Source: Symbiodinium natans
Lineage: Eukaryota; Sar; Dinophyceae; Suessiales; Symbiodiniaceae
DNA: 64,000 nt
NCBI GenBank assembly: GCA_905221605.1
Contig: CAJNDS010002666.1
Span: forward strand, 167,501 to 231,500
Direction: 5' to 3'
The position numbers and the translations under genes were made by a program. Every line of letters begins with the position of its first letter. Position 1 is the first letter of the stretch. The notes under the pieces are model-generated. The model saw nothing but the letters and a program-made list of their open reading frames with translations. It was not told the DNA's origin and ran no database searches. Below are positions 21,838-32,908 of the stretch, one piece after another.

Positions 21838-22527
21838 GTTGCGCAGCCTGCTGCGGCCTTGCGACAGTCGACAGTTGCACCAGGACTACCAGCATCAACA
21901 AGGCAGACTATGAACTTCCGTTGTTTGTGCATCACAGGACAGCAGTCGGCCTCGGGCTTCGGCGTGAAGGCGGCAGCAGTGGCATCCTGCGCCGCGGCTG
22001 CTGTCGGCTTGGCCTCCAGCCGCAAGCGCTCCAAGACGGCGGCGCGCTACACCACGCAGACGATCCTGCCCTCCCTGGCCTGGATCAAGACGGGCGTGAA
22101 GGCTTCCGAGCTGCAGCCCAAGCAGCTGAAGGCACTGACCCTGGCCGGCAACGACGTGCTGATCGGCAAGACGGAGGCTGGTGCGCTGTTTTGCGTGGGC
22201 AACTTGTGCCCCCACATCGGCACGCCGATGAGCGAGGGCGCCGATGTGATCGGTGACGTCATCGTCTGCCCGCTGCACGGCTCCTCTTTCAAGGTGACCA
22301 CGGGCGAGCTCCTTGACTGGTGCGTCTCCCCGCCGGTCATCGGCCCTTTGACCGGGCTGATCGTGGAGAAGAAGAACCTGCTGGTCTTCGAGGTCCGCCA
22401 GGGCGGCTTCCTGGGATCTGGCGATGTCGAGGTTCTCGTGGACACCAACGCCAAGAAGGCCTACGAGGCCTGGTACTGGAAGGGCCTGCTCGATGCCCAG
22501 GGCAAGGACGACGGCACCTACTATTGA
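21838..22527 (+). CDS. Plastid-targeted Rieske [2Fe-2S] protein, gene 1
   Basis: Two exons are read: 21838-21883 and 21938-22527 (TGA), joined by a 54-base intron with a GA donor and an AG|G acceptor. CAGGAC occurs at both junctions. Reading phase is kept across the junction. The first part is an Ala/Ser/Arg-rich presequence ending in an Arg-Lys-Arg cluster, so plastid import is inferred; an earlier signal-peptide exon was not found. The mature domain of about 165 residues contains Cys-Pro-His, 17 residues, then Cys-Pro-Leu-His. This is the full ligand set for a Rieske [2Fe-2S] cluster. Family knowledge makes it a soluble or peripheral electron-transfer domain; its partner is unknown. It encodes the same Rieske domain as the three downstream genes. 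Confidence 0.85.
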   Translation, partial: VAQPAAALRQSTVAPGLPASTRQTMNFRCLCITGQQSASGFGVKAAAVASCAAAAVGLASSRKRSKTAARYTTQTILPSLAWIKTGVKASELQPKQLKALTLAGNDVLIGKTEAGALFCVGNLCPHIGTPMSEGADVIGDVIVCPLHGSSFKVTTGELLDWCVSPPVIGPLTGLIVEKKNLLVFEVRQGGFLGSGDVEVLVDTNAKKAYEAWYWKGLLDAQGKDDGTYY

Positions 22528-22928
22528 AAGAGTGCAATCATGTCCTTGTGTGACGGATAGCTAGTTGCGATGACATTTGCAAAGCAGATGTTTTTTTCAC
22601 AATTTTTGTCTTTCGATAGCAGTGGTTAGCCGATGCAGCGGTATGACCGAATGCCGGCAAAAACATGCGGTGGTAATCATGCCAAGCAAATACCCCACAA
22701 AACCTTCTTGGTGATCATGGCTGGTGCAGATTGCAGCGAGACGCCGCATCTAACATCTTTATGGGCTTCTGGCATACATGAGAGTAAGACCGAAGCTTGG
22801 CAGCTGCCTGCTTTCCCAAGCAAGTAGTCGGCAGCCACTTGTGGAGAGCACTACTGAAGCCATGCAGGAAGGGACTTCGGAGAGCTGACCTGTTGCACAT
22901 TGTCCAGCTTACGTTGTCGTGTTTGGAG
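22528..22928. other. Spacer between Rieske genes 1 and 2
   Basis: Unrelated to the other spacers of the array. Short frames only. It should hold the 3' UTR of gene 1 and the first exon(s) of gene 2, but no signal-peptide exon could be defended. Confidence 0.35.
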
Positions 22929-23766
22929 GTTGCATTTGTGGCTCCGTCCTCCGGCGCATGGTGCTCGGTACTGCGCTTTTGCTTTGACTGTGGCAGAGCC
23001 TCCTGCGCTCTCGTCCTTCATCGTGCTTAATCTGTTCATTAAGGTTCTGTCGTCAGCGGCAGCTGCTCCGCATGTTGCCCATGGAGTGGTGGCATACGTG
23101 TGTGACACACTGCTGATAGTTGCTTGGTATCTGAAAGGAGAATGCATATATTCCGCGTCAAACTAAACCCTTGCAGGACAGCAGTCGGCCTCGGGCTTCG
23201 GCGTGAAGGCGGCAGCAGTGGCATCCTGTGCCGCGGCTGCTGTCGGCTTGGCCTCCAGCCGCAAGCGCTCCAAGACGGCGGCGCGCTACACCACGCAGAC
23301 AATCCTGCCCTCCCTGGCCTGGATCAAGACGGGCGTGAAGGCTTCCGAGCTGCAGCCCAAGCAGCTGAAGGCACTGACCCTGGCCGGCAACGACGTGCTG
23401 ATCGGCAAGACGGAGGCTGGTGCACTGTTTTGCGTGGGCAACTTGTGCCCCCACATCGGCACGCCGATGAGCGAGGGCGCCGATGTGATCGGTGACGTCA
23501 TCGTCTGCCCGCTGCACGGCTCCTCTTTCAAGGTGACCACGGGCGAGCTCCTTGACTGGTGCGTCTCCCCGCCAGTCATCGGCCCTTTGACCGGGCTGAT
23601 CGTGGAGAAGAAGAACCTGCTGGTCTTCGAGGTCCGCCAGGGCGGCTTCCTGGGATCTGGTGATGTCGAGGTTCTCGTGGACACCAACGCCAAGAAGGCC
23701 TACGAGGCCTGGTACTGGAAGGGCCTGCTCGATGCCCAGGGCAAGGACGACGGCACCTACTACTAA
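22929..23766 (+). CDS. Plastid-targeted Rieske [2Fe-2S] protein, gene 2
   Basis: The main exon is 23177-23766 (TAA), 590 bases, the same length as gene 1. It differs from gene 1 at about six coding positions, all synonymous. Two upstream exons are proposed. The one starting at 22929 after GGAG encodes Val-Ala-Phe-Val-Ala-Pro, the FVAP motif of red-lineage complex plastid presequences. The one at 23044-23083 ends at a GA donor in the phase needed by the main exon. Ligands Cys-x-His and Cys-x2-His are intact. Flanking and intron sequence cannot be aligned with gene 1, so similarity is confined to the exon. The upstream exon calls are less certain than the main exon. Confidence 0.8.
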
Positions 23767-24618
23767 GGCTATTAAGGCCCGCAAAGAGGATTTAAGATCG
23801 CTCAGCATATCAAAGATGTGCAGGCGTGATTTTCCAAGCATGCTCTGCCCGGTCAGCTTGTTAGGTCGAGGCGGAGTTGAGGTTTCCCCCCTTTCTTTGT
23901 TTTTGTAGTTACACTCAGGTCATTCCCAGGCTAAGTTGGTGAGGAGAGGGGTCCTGCCTCGGCTGGCATGCAAGCTATCGGGTTCGGTTTTGATGCCGAT
24001 CCGTTTTGTGCTCTCCGCACCTGGATACCTTGTAGTAGCGTGCTTCAAGAGTGCAAAAGCCTGGTTTGGGTGCTGATGCTCGGTTATGAGATAAACATAA
24101 AGATCCTGTTCTTAAGCTGTAGTGTCCAAGAGACATGCGATGTGTAAAATGGAATGGAAGGTCACGTTTCGTGGAAGGTTCTGTATGCCCCTAGCAGCAG
24201 ATCTGTGTTTCTACAGAGACCTGCATATGCCGATCATTGACTCTACAGGCGAGACGTCTTCTCGCCCAATTATCGCCTATCAAATCCGATGTGTACGATG
24301 TGTCTTTGATATGTTCATCACACGTAATCCGACGTAGCGTTCATCATGCAGATTTTTTAAGCATAAAACGCTCGTTAATTTCGATGGTATTCACATGTAT
24401 GCACACATGTTGTGTTCTGTCTGCATGCCAGTCAGTCAGGGATTGTTGCCGCAGCGGCTCAAAGCCACCACGTGCGGGCAAAGATAGGCAACGGCGCTGT
24501 CTTTCAACATGGAGGTGCTTTCGTGCATTGCAAGTTTGTGTGTCATCTATGGATACATGGACCTGCTCTCATGTCAACGTCGAGCGTTTATGTGAACGTT
24601 GTGTGAACAATGTGAAAG
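23767..24618. other. Spacer between Rieske gene 2 and LHC-Rieske gene 1
   Basis: About 850 bases with only short frames. A signal-peptide exon for the next gene is expected near its right end but was not identified with confidence. Confidence 0.35.
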
Positions 24619-26518
24619 GTCGCCTTCGTTGCTCCCGTGCCGAACGTGCCAGCCTGATGAGTGCGGTTGCATTGCCGCGATACCAGACCTACGCAGTAAA
24701 CTTGATCCCAAGCCCCCAAGTGACCCCATGTCTGGCCAAGTCTTTGCCTGCAGCGCACCTTGCCTCTCCAGCTCCGAAAGGCTCGGAATCTGTGAAATAA
24801 AGAAGGAGAAATGTGAAGCTGTTCACATATGTGTACACACGTGTAACACATGTGTCTGCACGGTCTTGCCACTGCCTTGCCTTGCGCGAGCCCTAGTCTT
24901 CTCCTGTGAGGGCCCTCTTCGCCCTCCGCACTTCTCAGCGGGTCGGCAGCGCTTGGTGCAGCAGCGGTGGTGGCTCTGGTGGCCACCCTAAACCTCACTG
25001 TAAACATCAGAAAACGTCAGAAAACAATCCCCCCTGAAAGTAGCTGTCCGATGAAGCGTCCATGTCCGACGAGGCCTCCAGCTCGGGTAGGAGGCGCGTG
25101 GCACGGCGGGCCGAGCAGGACCAGTGCTTGCTAGTAGTCTCAGAGCGTTGAGCTAAGTGTCGCTTCCAACATGGCTTTTGCAAGTTTCCGCAACAGATTC
25201 TCTGCGAGGAATTGGCCACATTGCCCAAGCACATGCAGCCAGTGGACATGAACAAGCTTGGACCTCAGAGCCTGCAAACATGGACAGGAGTAGCAGATAA
25301 GCAGAGCCAAGGGAGTACCCGGCGTACGTGAAGGGCAAGAACGAGAACTGCATGATGCCGCAGATGGTGGGCGACTGGGGCACGCCCGTCCCGGGTAGCT
25401 ACAAGGAGTGCGTGACCATGATTGGCCCGGATGTGGAGGTGGGCCTCTCCACGGGCACGCCTTGGGATCCGCTGGGCTTGGTCAAGCTTTATGACCGGAA
25501 CTTTGACTTCAACGGTAACATGACCTTCCCACACGCACAGTGGATGCGTGAGGCTGAACTGAAGCATGGCCGATGCGCGATGCTGGCGATTGTCGGCATC
25601 TTTGCGCAGGGCTCCTTCCACATTGATGGCTACCCTGAGGCGCCTTGGTACGAGGCCCTGAAGCAGTGCTACGACCACCCGCAGGGCATCGTGGGGCTTG
25701 GCATTGCTCAGATCTCTGCTTTCGCCATGATCATCGAGGGCAAGTTCTTCCCCAAGGATGCTTGGATTGGCCAGATGGACAGGGAGCCTGGTGACCTTGG
25801 CTTTGACCCTCTCAAGTTTGCCAAGGACGACGCAAGCATGAAGTCCATGCAGCTGAAGGAGCTGAAGAACGGACGCCTGGCCATGATGGCCTTCATGTCC
25901 CAGGTGGTCGGCCACTACTTGCCCGGAAGCGTGCCGGGAGTGTCTGCTCTCGCCCGGGAGACGGCGCCTGCACAGGCCCCGGCTTTCTGCGGTGCCACCC
26001 CGAGCCAGTCTGAGTCGACTTCCAAGACCGCGGCGCGCTACACCACGCAGACGATCCTGCCCTCCCTGGCCTGGATCAAGACGGGCGTGAAGGCTTCCGA
26101 GCTGCAGCCCAAGCAGCTGAAGGCACTGACCCTGGCCGGCAACGACGTGCTGATCGGCAAGACGGAGGCTGGTGCGCTGTTTTGCGTGGGCAACTTGTGC
26201 CCACACATCGGCACGCCGATGAGCGAGGGCGCCGATGTGATCGGTGACGTCATCGTCTGCCCGCTGCACGGCTCCTCTTTCAAGGTGACCACGGGCGAGC
26301 TCCTTGACTGGTGCGTCTCCCCGCCGGTCATCGGCCCTTTGACCGGGCTGATCGTGGAGAAGAAGAACCTGCTGGTCTTCGAGGTCCGCCAGGGCGGCTT
26401 CCTGGGATCCGGCGATGTCGAGGTTCTCGTGGACACCAATGCCAAGAAGGCCTACGAGGCCTGGTACTGGAAGGGCCTGCTCGATGCCCAGGGCAAGGAC
26501 GACGGCACCTACTACTGA
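24619..26518 (+). CDS. LHC-Rieske fusion protein, gene 1 (light-harvesting protein with C-terminal [2Fe-2S] domain)
   Basis: Exons read: an FVAP presequence exon starting at 24619; a hydrophobic Ala/Val exon ending at 24978 (GT donor); 25074-25118 (GA donor); 25209-25255 (GC donor); and 25312-26518 (TGA). Phases agree from 24978 onward. The last exon opens with a three-helix LHC domain. Helix 1 carries Glu-Leu-Lys-His-Gly-Arg, a Gly/Ile/Ala-rich segment forms helix 2, and helix 3 carries Glu-Leu-Lys-Asn-Gly-Arg. These are the chlorophyll-binding Glu/Arg pairs. A linker of about 30 residues rich in Ala, Pro and Ser follows. The Rieske domain then starts at 26021 with Cys-Pro-His and Cys-Pro-Leu-His intact. 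There is no stop or splice signal between the domains. A thylakoid location is inferred. Confidence 0.85.
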
Positions 26519-26906
26519 GCTGCGGTTGACTGTACAAATGTCTGACGCGAGCCCGACTTTTTGTCCTGTCTGACTGCAAGCTTGGCAAGCAAGACCGTAA
26601 GGTACAAGAAGCGACACGTGACTTTAGCTGCTAGCCGTGCTGCACGAGCTGGTAGTCTAGACAGACCAAGCCCGCCTCAGCTTTCACAAAAAAGACACGT
26701 TCGGACCGTCCGCCTTCTGCAGCGTGGGCCATGATAGAAGTGATGTTTTTGCGCTTTCGCTTCAGTGGCTCCGTGCCTCCTTTTTGCACCTCCCCAAAGA
26801 GTGCGCAGCTGTACACAGAGCTATGGAGGCTTGCTGCCGCTGCTTGCTTCGACTTCTATGTGTTTTCGTGCCCCGGGAACATACAGCTGCGTACTGCTTC
26901 GTACAG
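26519..26906. other. Spacer between the two LHC-Rieske genes
   Basis: Diverges from the spacer after gene 2 of the fusion directly at the stop codon. A frame at 26724-26984 runs through the next FVAP exon and includes some hydrophobic residues, but I cannot show that it is the signal peptide. Confidence 0.35.
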
Positions 26907-29236
26907 GTAGCCTTCGTTGCGCCGTCTGCCAGCGTAGCGTGCCCAGCTGATCCCAGTGCCCCTGTGGGTTGTCAGCATCGATAACGAAACATGTTCAAAT
27001 TTCGCCATCTGAGGCCAGCAGCTCAAGCCTGCAAGGAACCCAGGTCCCACGGACAGCTCTGAGAGGCAGCTCCGTAACTGGAACACTCGTTTTGAGCACG
27101 TGCTGTTGTGTCGGACAGTTTCATGCCTGTTTCACATGAAAGTGCTCTGTCCCTGACAGGAACGCAGCCGGAGAGTGGCTCGTTCGGGGTCAAGGCGCTT
27201 TCACATGCCAAAGAATGCCAGTTTGTTGCAAGACGTGCGGCACTGGCATGTCCTATGCCGTATCCAGGCAGTCCCAACATCGCCCAACCCAAACAGGACC
27301 TGTGACATCTGAGCCTTCAACTCCGAATCTAAAGCCATAGAAGTGGCTGGACCCAAAAGCACAAAACCCCAAAATCATCGAAAGACTCTCCAAAAGCGCT
27401 TCCAAAAGCCTCTCAAAACATGGCCGCTTCAAGCTCAAGCACAGAAACACATTACCTCGAACCTCGGAATTTGTCGCGAAACCCGCTCTTGTGAAGTTAG
27501 AAAGGTGGGAGAAGGGCACCGATAAAGGTTTTGCCTCCTCCAGGCTGCCGTCCTTTGCGGAGCTGCAGCAGCGGCGGGCCTTGCCACGCGAAGACGCACC
27601 ATCCGCCGGGCGGAACAGGCAGGTTTCGAGGTTTCGGCTTATTGGCGGGATGTGGAGGGTACATTGGATACCAGTTTGTAAGAATGCTGATATTGCATGC
27701 TTTGTGAAGCACAGCGCAACTTTCAAGTCTATCGGGGCGACGGTTCTTGGCCTTGGCGATGTTCATGAGCACCACTATTATATTATGCATGTGGGGCTTG
27801 TGTGAAACTGATGATGAAGCGACCTGCTGCCATAGTGGCTGTGCAGAGGAGTTGGCCACCCTGCCCAAGCACATGCAGCCTGTTGACATGAACAAGCCGG
27901 ATGCTCAGAGCCTTGAAAGCTTTCTGGCAACGGAATAAGTACAGTGCAGGAGCCTGGGGACCATTACGAATTTGGTGTCTCTTCGGTTCGGTCTGCAAAA
28001 GACATGAGCTTTGTGCTAGCGATGCTGAGGGAGTACCCGGCGTACGTGAAGGGCAAGAACGAGAACTGCATGATGCCGCAGATGGTGGGCGACTGGGGCA
28101 CGCCCGTCCCGGGTAGCTACAAGGAGTGCGTGACCATGATTGGCCCGGATGTGGAGGTGGGCCTCTCCACGGGCACGCCTTGGGATCCGCTGGGCTTGGT
28201 CAAGCTTTATGACCGGAACTTTGACTTCAACGGTAACATGACCTTCCCACACGCACAGTGGATGCGTGAGGCTGAACTGAAGCATGGCCGATGCGCGATG
28301 CTGGCGATTGTCGGCATCTTTGCGCAGGGCTCCTTCCACATTGATGGCTACCCTGAGGCGCCTTGGTACGAGGCCCTGAAGCAGTGCTACGACCACCCGC
28401 AGGGCATCGTGGGGCTTGGCATTGCTCAGATCTCTGCTTTCGCCATGATCATCGAGGGCAAGTTCTTCCCCAAGGATGCTTGGATTGGCCAGATGGACAG
28501 GGAGCCTGGTGACCTTGGCTTTGACCCTCTCAAGTTTGCCAAGGACGACGCAAGCATGAAGTCCATGCAGCTGAAGGAGCTGAAGAACGGACGCCTGGCC
28601 ATGATGGCCTTCATGTCCCAGGTGGTCGGCCACTACTTGCCCGGAAGCGTGCCGGGAGTGTCTGCTCTCGCCCGGGAGACGGCGCCTGCACAGGCCCCGG
28701 CTTTCTGCGGTGCCACCCCGAGCCAGTCTGAGTCGACTTCCAAGACCGCGGCGCGCTACACCACGCAGACGATCCTGCCCTCCCTGGCCTGGATCAAGAC
28801 GGGCGTGAAGGCTTCCGAGCTGCAGCCCAAGCAGCTGAAGGCACTGACCCTGGCCGGCAACGACGTGCTGATTGGCAAGACGGAGGCTGGTGCGCTGTTT
28901 TGCGTGGGCAACTTGTGCCCACACATCGGCACGCCGATGAGCGAGGGCGCCGATGTGATCGGTGACGTCATCGTCTGCCCGCTGCACGGCTCCTCTTTCA
29001 AGGTGACCACGGGCGAGCTCCTTGACTGGTGCGTCTCCCCGCCGGTCATCGGCCCTTTGACCGGGCTGATCGTGGAGAAGAAGAACCTGCTGGTCTTCGA
29101 GGTCCGCCAGGGCGGCTTCCTGGGATCCGGCGATGTCGAGGTTCTCGTGGACACCAACGCCAAGAAGGCCTACGAGGCCTGGTACTGGAAGGGCCTGCTC
29201 GATGCCCAGGGCAAGGACGACGGCACCTACTACTGA
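26907..29236 (+). CDS. LHC-Rieske fusion protein, gene 2
   Basis: Exons read: 26907 onward (Val-Ala-Phe-Val-Ala-Pro after CAG); 27160-27194 (Phe-Gly-Val-Lys end, GC donor); 27544-27618 (Ala-rich, then Arg cluster, GC donor); 27849-27895 (GC donor); and 28030-29236 (TGA). Phases are consistent from 27160 onward. The 27160 and 27544 exons align with the stand-alone Rieske presequence (shared Phe-Gly-Val-Lys, then Ala-rich, then Arg-rich). The two gene types therefore share targeting modules. The last exon is 1207 bases, the same length as in fusion gene 1. I count only two differences between them (26155/28873 and 26440/29158), both synonymous. It encodes the LHC helices, the linker and the complete Rieske cluster-binding residues. 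Function in light harvesting or redox regulation at the thylakoid is inferred. Confidence 0.85.
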
Positions 29237-31952
29237 TGTCGCTGTAGTGCTCTACTTGGGGAGGATTCTAGCCCGCTTTCGGCCCTGTCTGGCACATGTG
29301 CCTTTGGGTTTCGGAATCGGAAAATCAGCGTCTGTGCCTTTGCAGAACCATAATCCTGCTGACCGTGATTTGCTGCGTAAGTGCATCTGCTTCGCTTCCA
29401 GATGTTCATCAAGAACATTCCTGCTTCGAGGAAGCAAGCTGAATCTTCACATTCGATTCAACGGATACTTTCCGCACTTGGCTGCCGGAGAGCGGATTCG
29501 CAGCATCGGGAGACAAGCAATACCTATAGGAGCCACGGCATGGCTCGGCTTCTTAGGGTCCTGTCTTGCTACACTCCTTGCCCATGCTTGCCTTTCTGTG
29601 AATTCGTTCAGATGGCGTGGCCAGATGTCTCGTACCCAGCTGCCGAACTATGCCTCGCCATGGTGCCAGGTGTGCTTGGCCCTGTCATTGGGAGGCTGCT
29701 CTCCTACAGTCTAGTGCACATCCACTGAAACAAGCCAAGCCTAAGCCAATCCGAAAGAAACAGCAAGCCTTACATGTTTCAGTGTTTCTGTTCAAGCTTC
29801 CGATGCATCCAAAATCAGTCACCAAACAGGATGGCAAAGCTACTGCACCGATGAGCGTCGGTCTTGCCTTGAACAAGGAAAGGGCTACAGACGTGGCAAA
29901 CTCGTGGCAATTAAAACTAGCTTTCAGCTCCAGCCAACAGCCCGAATCTGCTAGCGACCGACACCGAGCCCCTCCGCGGTGGATTTCGACCGTGCCGCTT
30001 GAGCGATGGCCGTTCGCTTTTCTTCCCGAAATGTGGGGCTGCACGTGGAGGTGTCGGAGATGGAGGCTCGATGCCGTGAGCACGAGAAAAGATCCGACAT
30101 TCACGTGCTTCAAAGGCATGTTAATATGGATATTCTGCTGCCATCACCAGGCTGCAACCAGGAGCCTTGTCCGCTGGCAAGGCGGCCCCAACAAGGCTGG
30201 CGCATGCTAGCAGCTGCTAGCGCTAGAATCGATTTTCATCATCCCGTCGAAGACTTACTTCTTCTCTTCCTTGTCAGGACTCCAAACAGGAAGCCTTCGA
30301 GCTTTACCCAGACCGTGGCTTCGACGAAGCTTTGGGCTTGTACCGGCACAAGCCTCCATGGACCCTGGGCAAATATCACGACAACCACAAAGAATCTAAA
30401 GAATCTAAAGTGTCTAAAGGCTAAAGTATCTCAAGACTCGGTGAAATTGAAAGAATCTAAACATCTAATCTCTCAGCTTCTCTATCCGGGCTGCTCGGTT
30501 GCATGGCTCTGTAAAAGCTTTCAGTTGTCCCGGGACATGAGGACGGCGCCAGCACCAGTATCGCAGCTCTCGCAACTACCTGGCCGCTCTGCAGCATCTC
30601 TCGTCATCAACTTATCATTTGTGCAGACTGTCTCGACACTCGTTTACTTCGACTTTTTACTTGACACATCTCGAAGTGAGCTGCAATGCCACTGAGTTAC
30701 CGGGGGGCAAGTGCTGAGGAGAGACCCTTTTCGCGCTCGCTCGGACAGGGACCGAGACCTGTTCTGAACGGCTGTGCTGGTGGACGTTTGCTCTGCTGGT
30801 GCCTGATAGGACCTCGATTGTGGTTCTTTGTCCGCTAGCAAATCTGGCCAAGGGCGTCGTTGCATCTTTGCGAGGTGGGCATGTCAGATCATGTCACTCA
30901 CGATGTTGCCAGCATGGATCCTGGCAGTGTGCAATCACTGAGGCAGCCAACGTGGTCTCGATGACTTTGCTGCCTGGCGTGAATCCAAGCTGTCTTGAGT
31001 CTTGAGAGGACGAAGTTTTCCTTGTCAGGTTATGGTTTGATGTTTGCAAATTCAGGGCAGCCCACCTGAGGAAGTTGTTATTCGCAGTGAGGGCGATGCA
31101 ACAGATGCTTGGGCAGCCTGCGTCGGCATGTTTTTGCAATGTCATGTTTTACTATGTTTTACTTGTACCTGTTCTAGAGAACTTATGCGCACCTCATGCT
31201 TCGGTTTTCGTGCGGAGGGCGTTAAACGGGTCTTTCGAGGAGGCAGCTGTGCTATTGATCCTGGAATGCGTGGACATGGGTGCCGCCGCTGCAGCACGCC
31301 TAGCAGCGCAGGAGGTCGCACAGACTCTGCGCCAGAGCTGGCAAGAAGGGTGTGCTGCGTTTTTTGTATCACGTCTGTCTGCTGCATTGAGTCATATTGA
31401 GTCATATTGAGTCATTTGAAGCATTGTGACATGTCCTTTTGTGAAGGCGCTCCGAAGGGTGGCCCTTTCAGCTGCGAGCCGAGAAGCCGCTGCCGGAGCC
31501 ACGGAGGCACACGTTACCGAGGCATACGAGGCATCTTTCGGGGCAACGGCTGGACGTGGCTTAGGTTTTTTGGTGTACACATATTGACATATTTGTTCTT
31601 GAGACTCTTGCTCTTTCGTCAATGGCTTCTCTGCGGTTTAAGCAGAGCTGCGCGTTTCTGGCTTTGTTTTGTGGCGGCTCCCCTGTTCGATCTCATATGC
31701 TTCACGCACAGTTTCAGTGCTCACGGCGACAGTTCCAGGTGTGAATGCAGGTGCATGCATACTTTTCTATAGGTCCGGAGGAAGGTTACACTTTAGTAGC
31801 TGCTCGTGAAGAGTGCAGGAGTATGATCGCGTGCCCTGGGGTGTCCTCTGTCCATCTCTGTCCTTGTTCGATGGTTACCGTCCGTGTTCCAGTTCAGGAG
31901 TCGAGGAAGTGTCTTTGATGATTTGCTGCTGCTGCTGCTGCTGCTGATGCTG

Positions 31953-31988
<36 letters not shown>

Positions 31989-32908
31989 ACTAGATGACCA
32001 GAATGATCTCAGGTGTTTGCATGTTTTGGTATTTTGGTTTCGGATGTTCCCGGGTTGTTGCCGGAGATCCGCCCTTAGGAGCTCTTTGCCCGCTGGGGTT
32101 GGTGCTCCTGGGATGCGCACGGCGTCGCGGTCAAAGCCGAGCATTTGGAGGATCGGTCACGAGAGTTTGCAAGTTTCCTGGCCTTGTCAGTTGATAGCCT
32201 CCTAGCCATCCTAGCCCTGCAGTCAGGCCATGGCAGCAAAGCACTGCCCTCCCTGGCTGGTTCTCGACGATGGCTGGCAGGAGGTTGAGAAAGGGTGGGA
32301 AAGCATGATTTCGCAACGCAAAGCAAGAGTTGCCTGCATTGACTCTGCAACCTGATTTCGTTGGGCACAGGATGTGAATCCAGCAGAGTGGCGGCAATGG
32401 CAGTGGACTCACTTTGGGACTGCTATGACTGCTGAGTAGTCTTCGCACCTTGAATTGCAGGAACTGCAATGCCAGTGAGCCAATGATCTCTTGCACCAGA
32501 GCACAACGGTCAGTTCATTCTGAAATGCCCCAAATAAAGGGACAAAAGGCCCTGCATTACAGGGGGCCGGTTTCCCAGGCTGCATACCCCGCAGACTCGA
32601 CGGCTGGCGCGTCCAGGCTTCGGGTCGCTTCAGGACGGGTGCCAAATCGCATCAACTTCACATGCTAGAATCGAGCTTGATAATGCTCAGAAAAAGACAA
32701 AGTGCAGTCCTCCAAGACTGTCAAGTGGAGAGCGTTCGGCATTGTCTTGGCAAGTGATGCAACGACCAGGATCTCGTCGGAACCCTCAGACGTTCTGGCC
32801 CCTCGTCACTCTTTGAGACGCCAAAGGTTCTTGGAAACGTGGCTTTGACGTTTTGACACGCCAACCCCCAGCAGTCTCTTGCAATTCTCTTTTTGTTTGT
32901 CTGCACAG
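29237..32908 (+). other. Region with candidate exons, no gene recognised
   Basis: No long frame is present, but several short segments look exonic. About 30288-30375 follows CAG and encodes an acidic/aromatic stretch. About 31155-31350 encodes an Ala/Glu/Leu-rich helical stretch. About 31438-31565 begins after GTGAAG and is also Ala-rich. They could be the 5' exons of the GH36 gene that starts to be recognisable at 32.9 kb, or of a separate gene. I cannot link them by phase or homology. A short AAAGAATCT repeat lies at about 30385-30470. Confidence 0.3.
31921..31988. repeat. (CTG)n trinucleotide repeat
   Basis: About 22 CTG units interrupted by two ATG-containing units. On the minus strand this reads as poly-Gln, but no surrounding gene is supported. 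Confidence 0.9.

Noticed and set aside
25265-26617. 450-codon frame antisense to LHC-Rieske gene 1 (and similar ones opposite genes 2 and the fusion copy 2)
   Set aside because: Shadow of a GC-rich, strongly codon-biased gene. The sense strand has the domains, splice sites and targeting signals.
31875-32144. Minus-strand poly-Gln frame
   Set aside because: Explained by the CTG repeat, with no supporting exon or domain.
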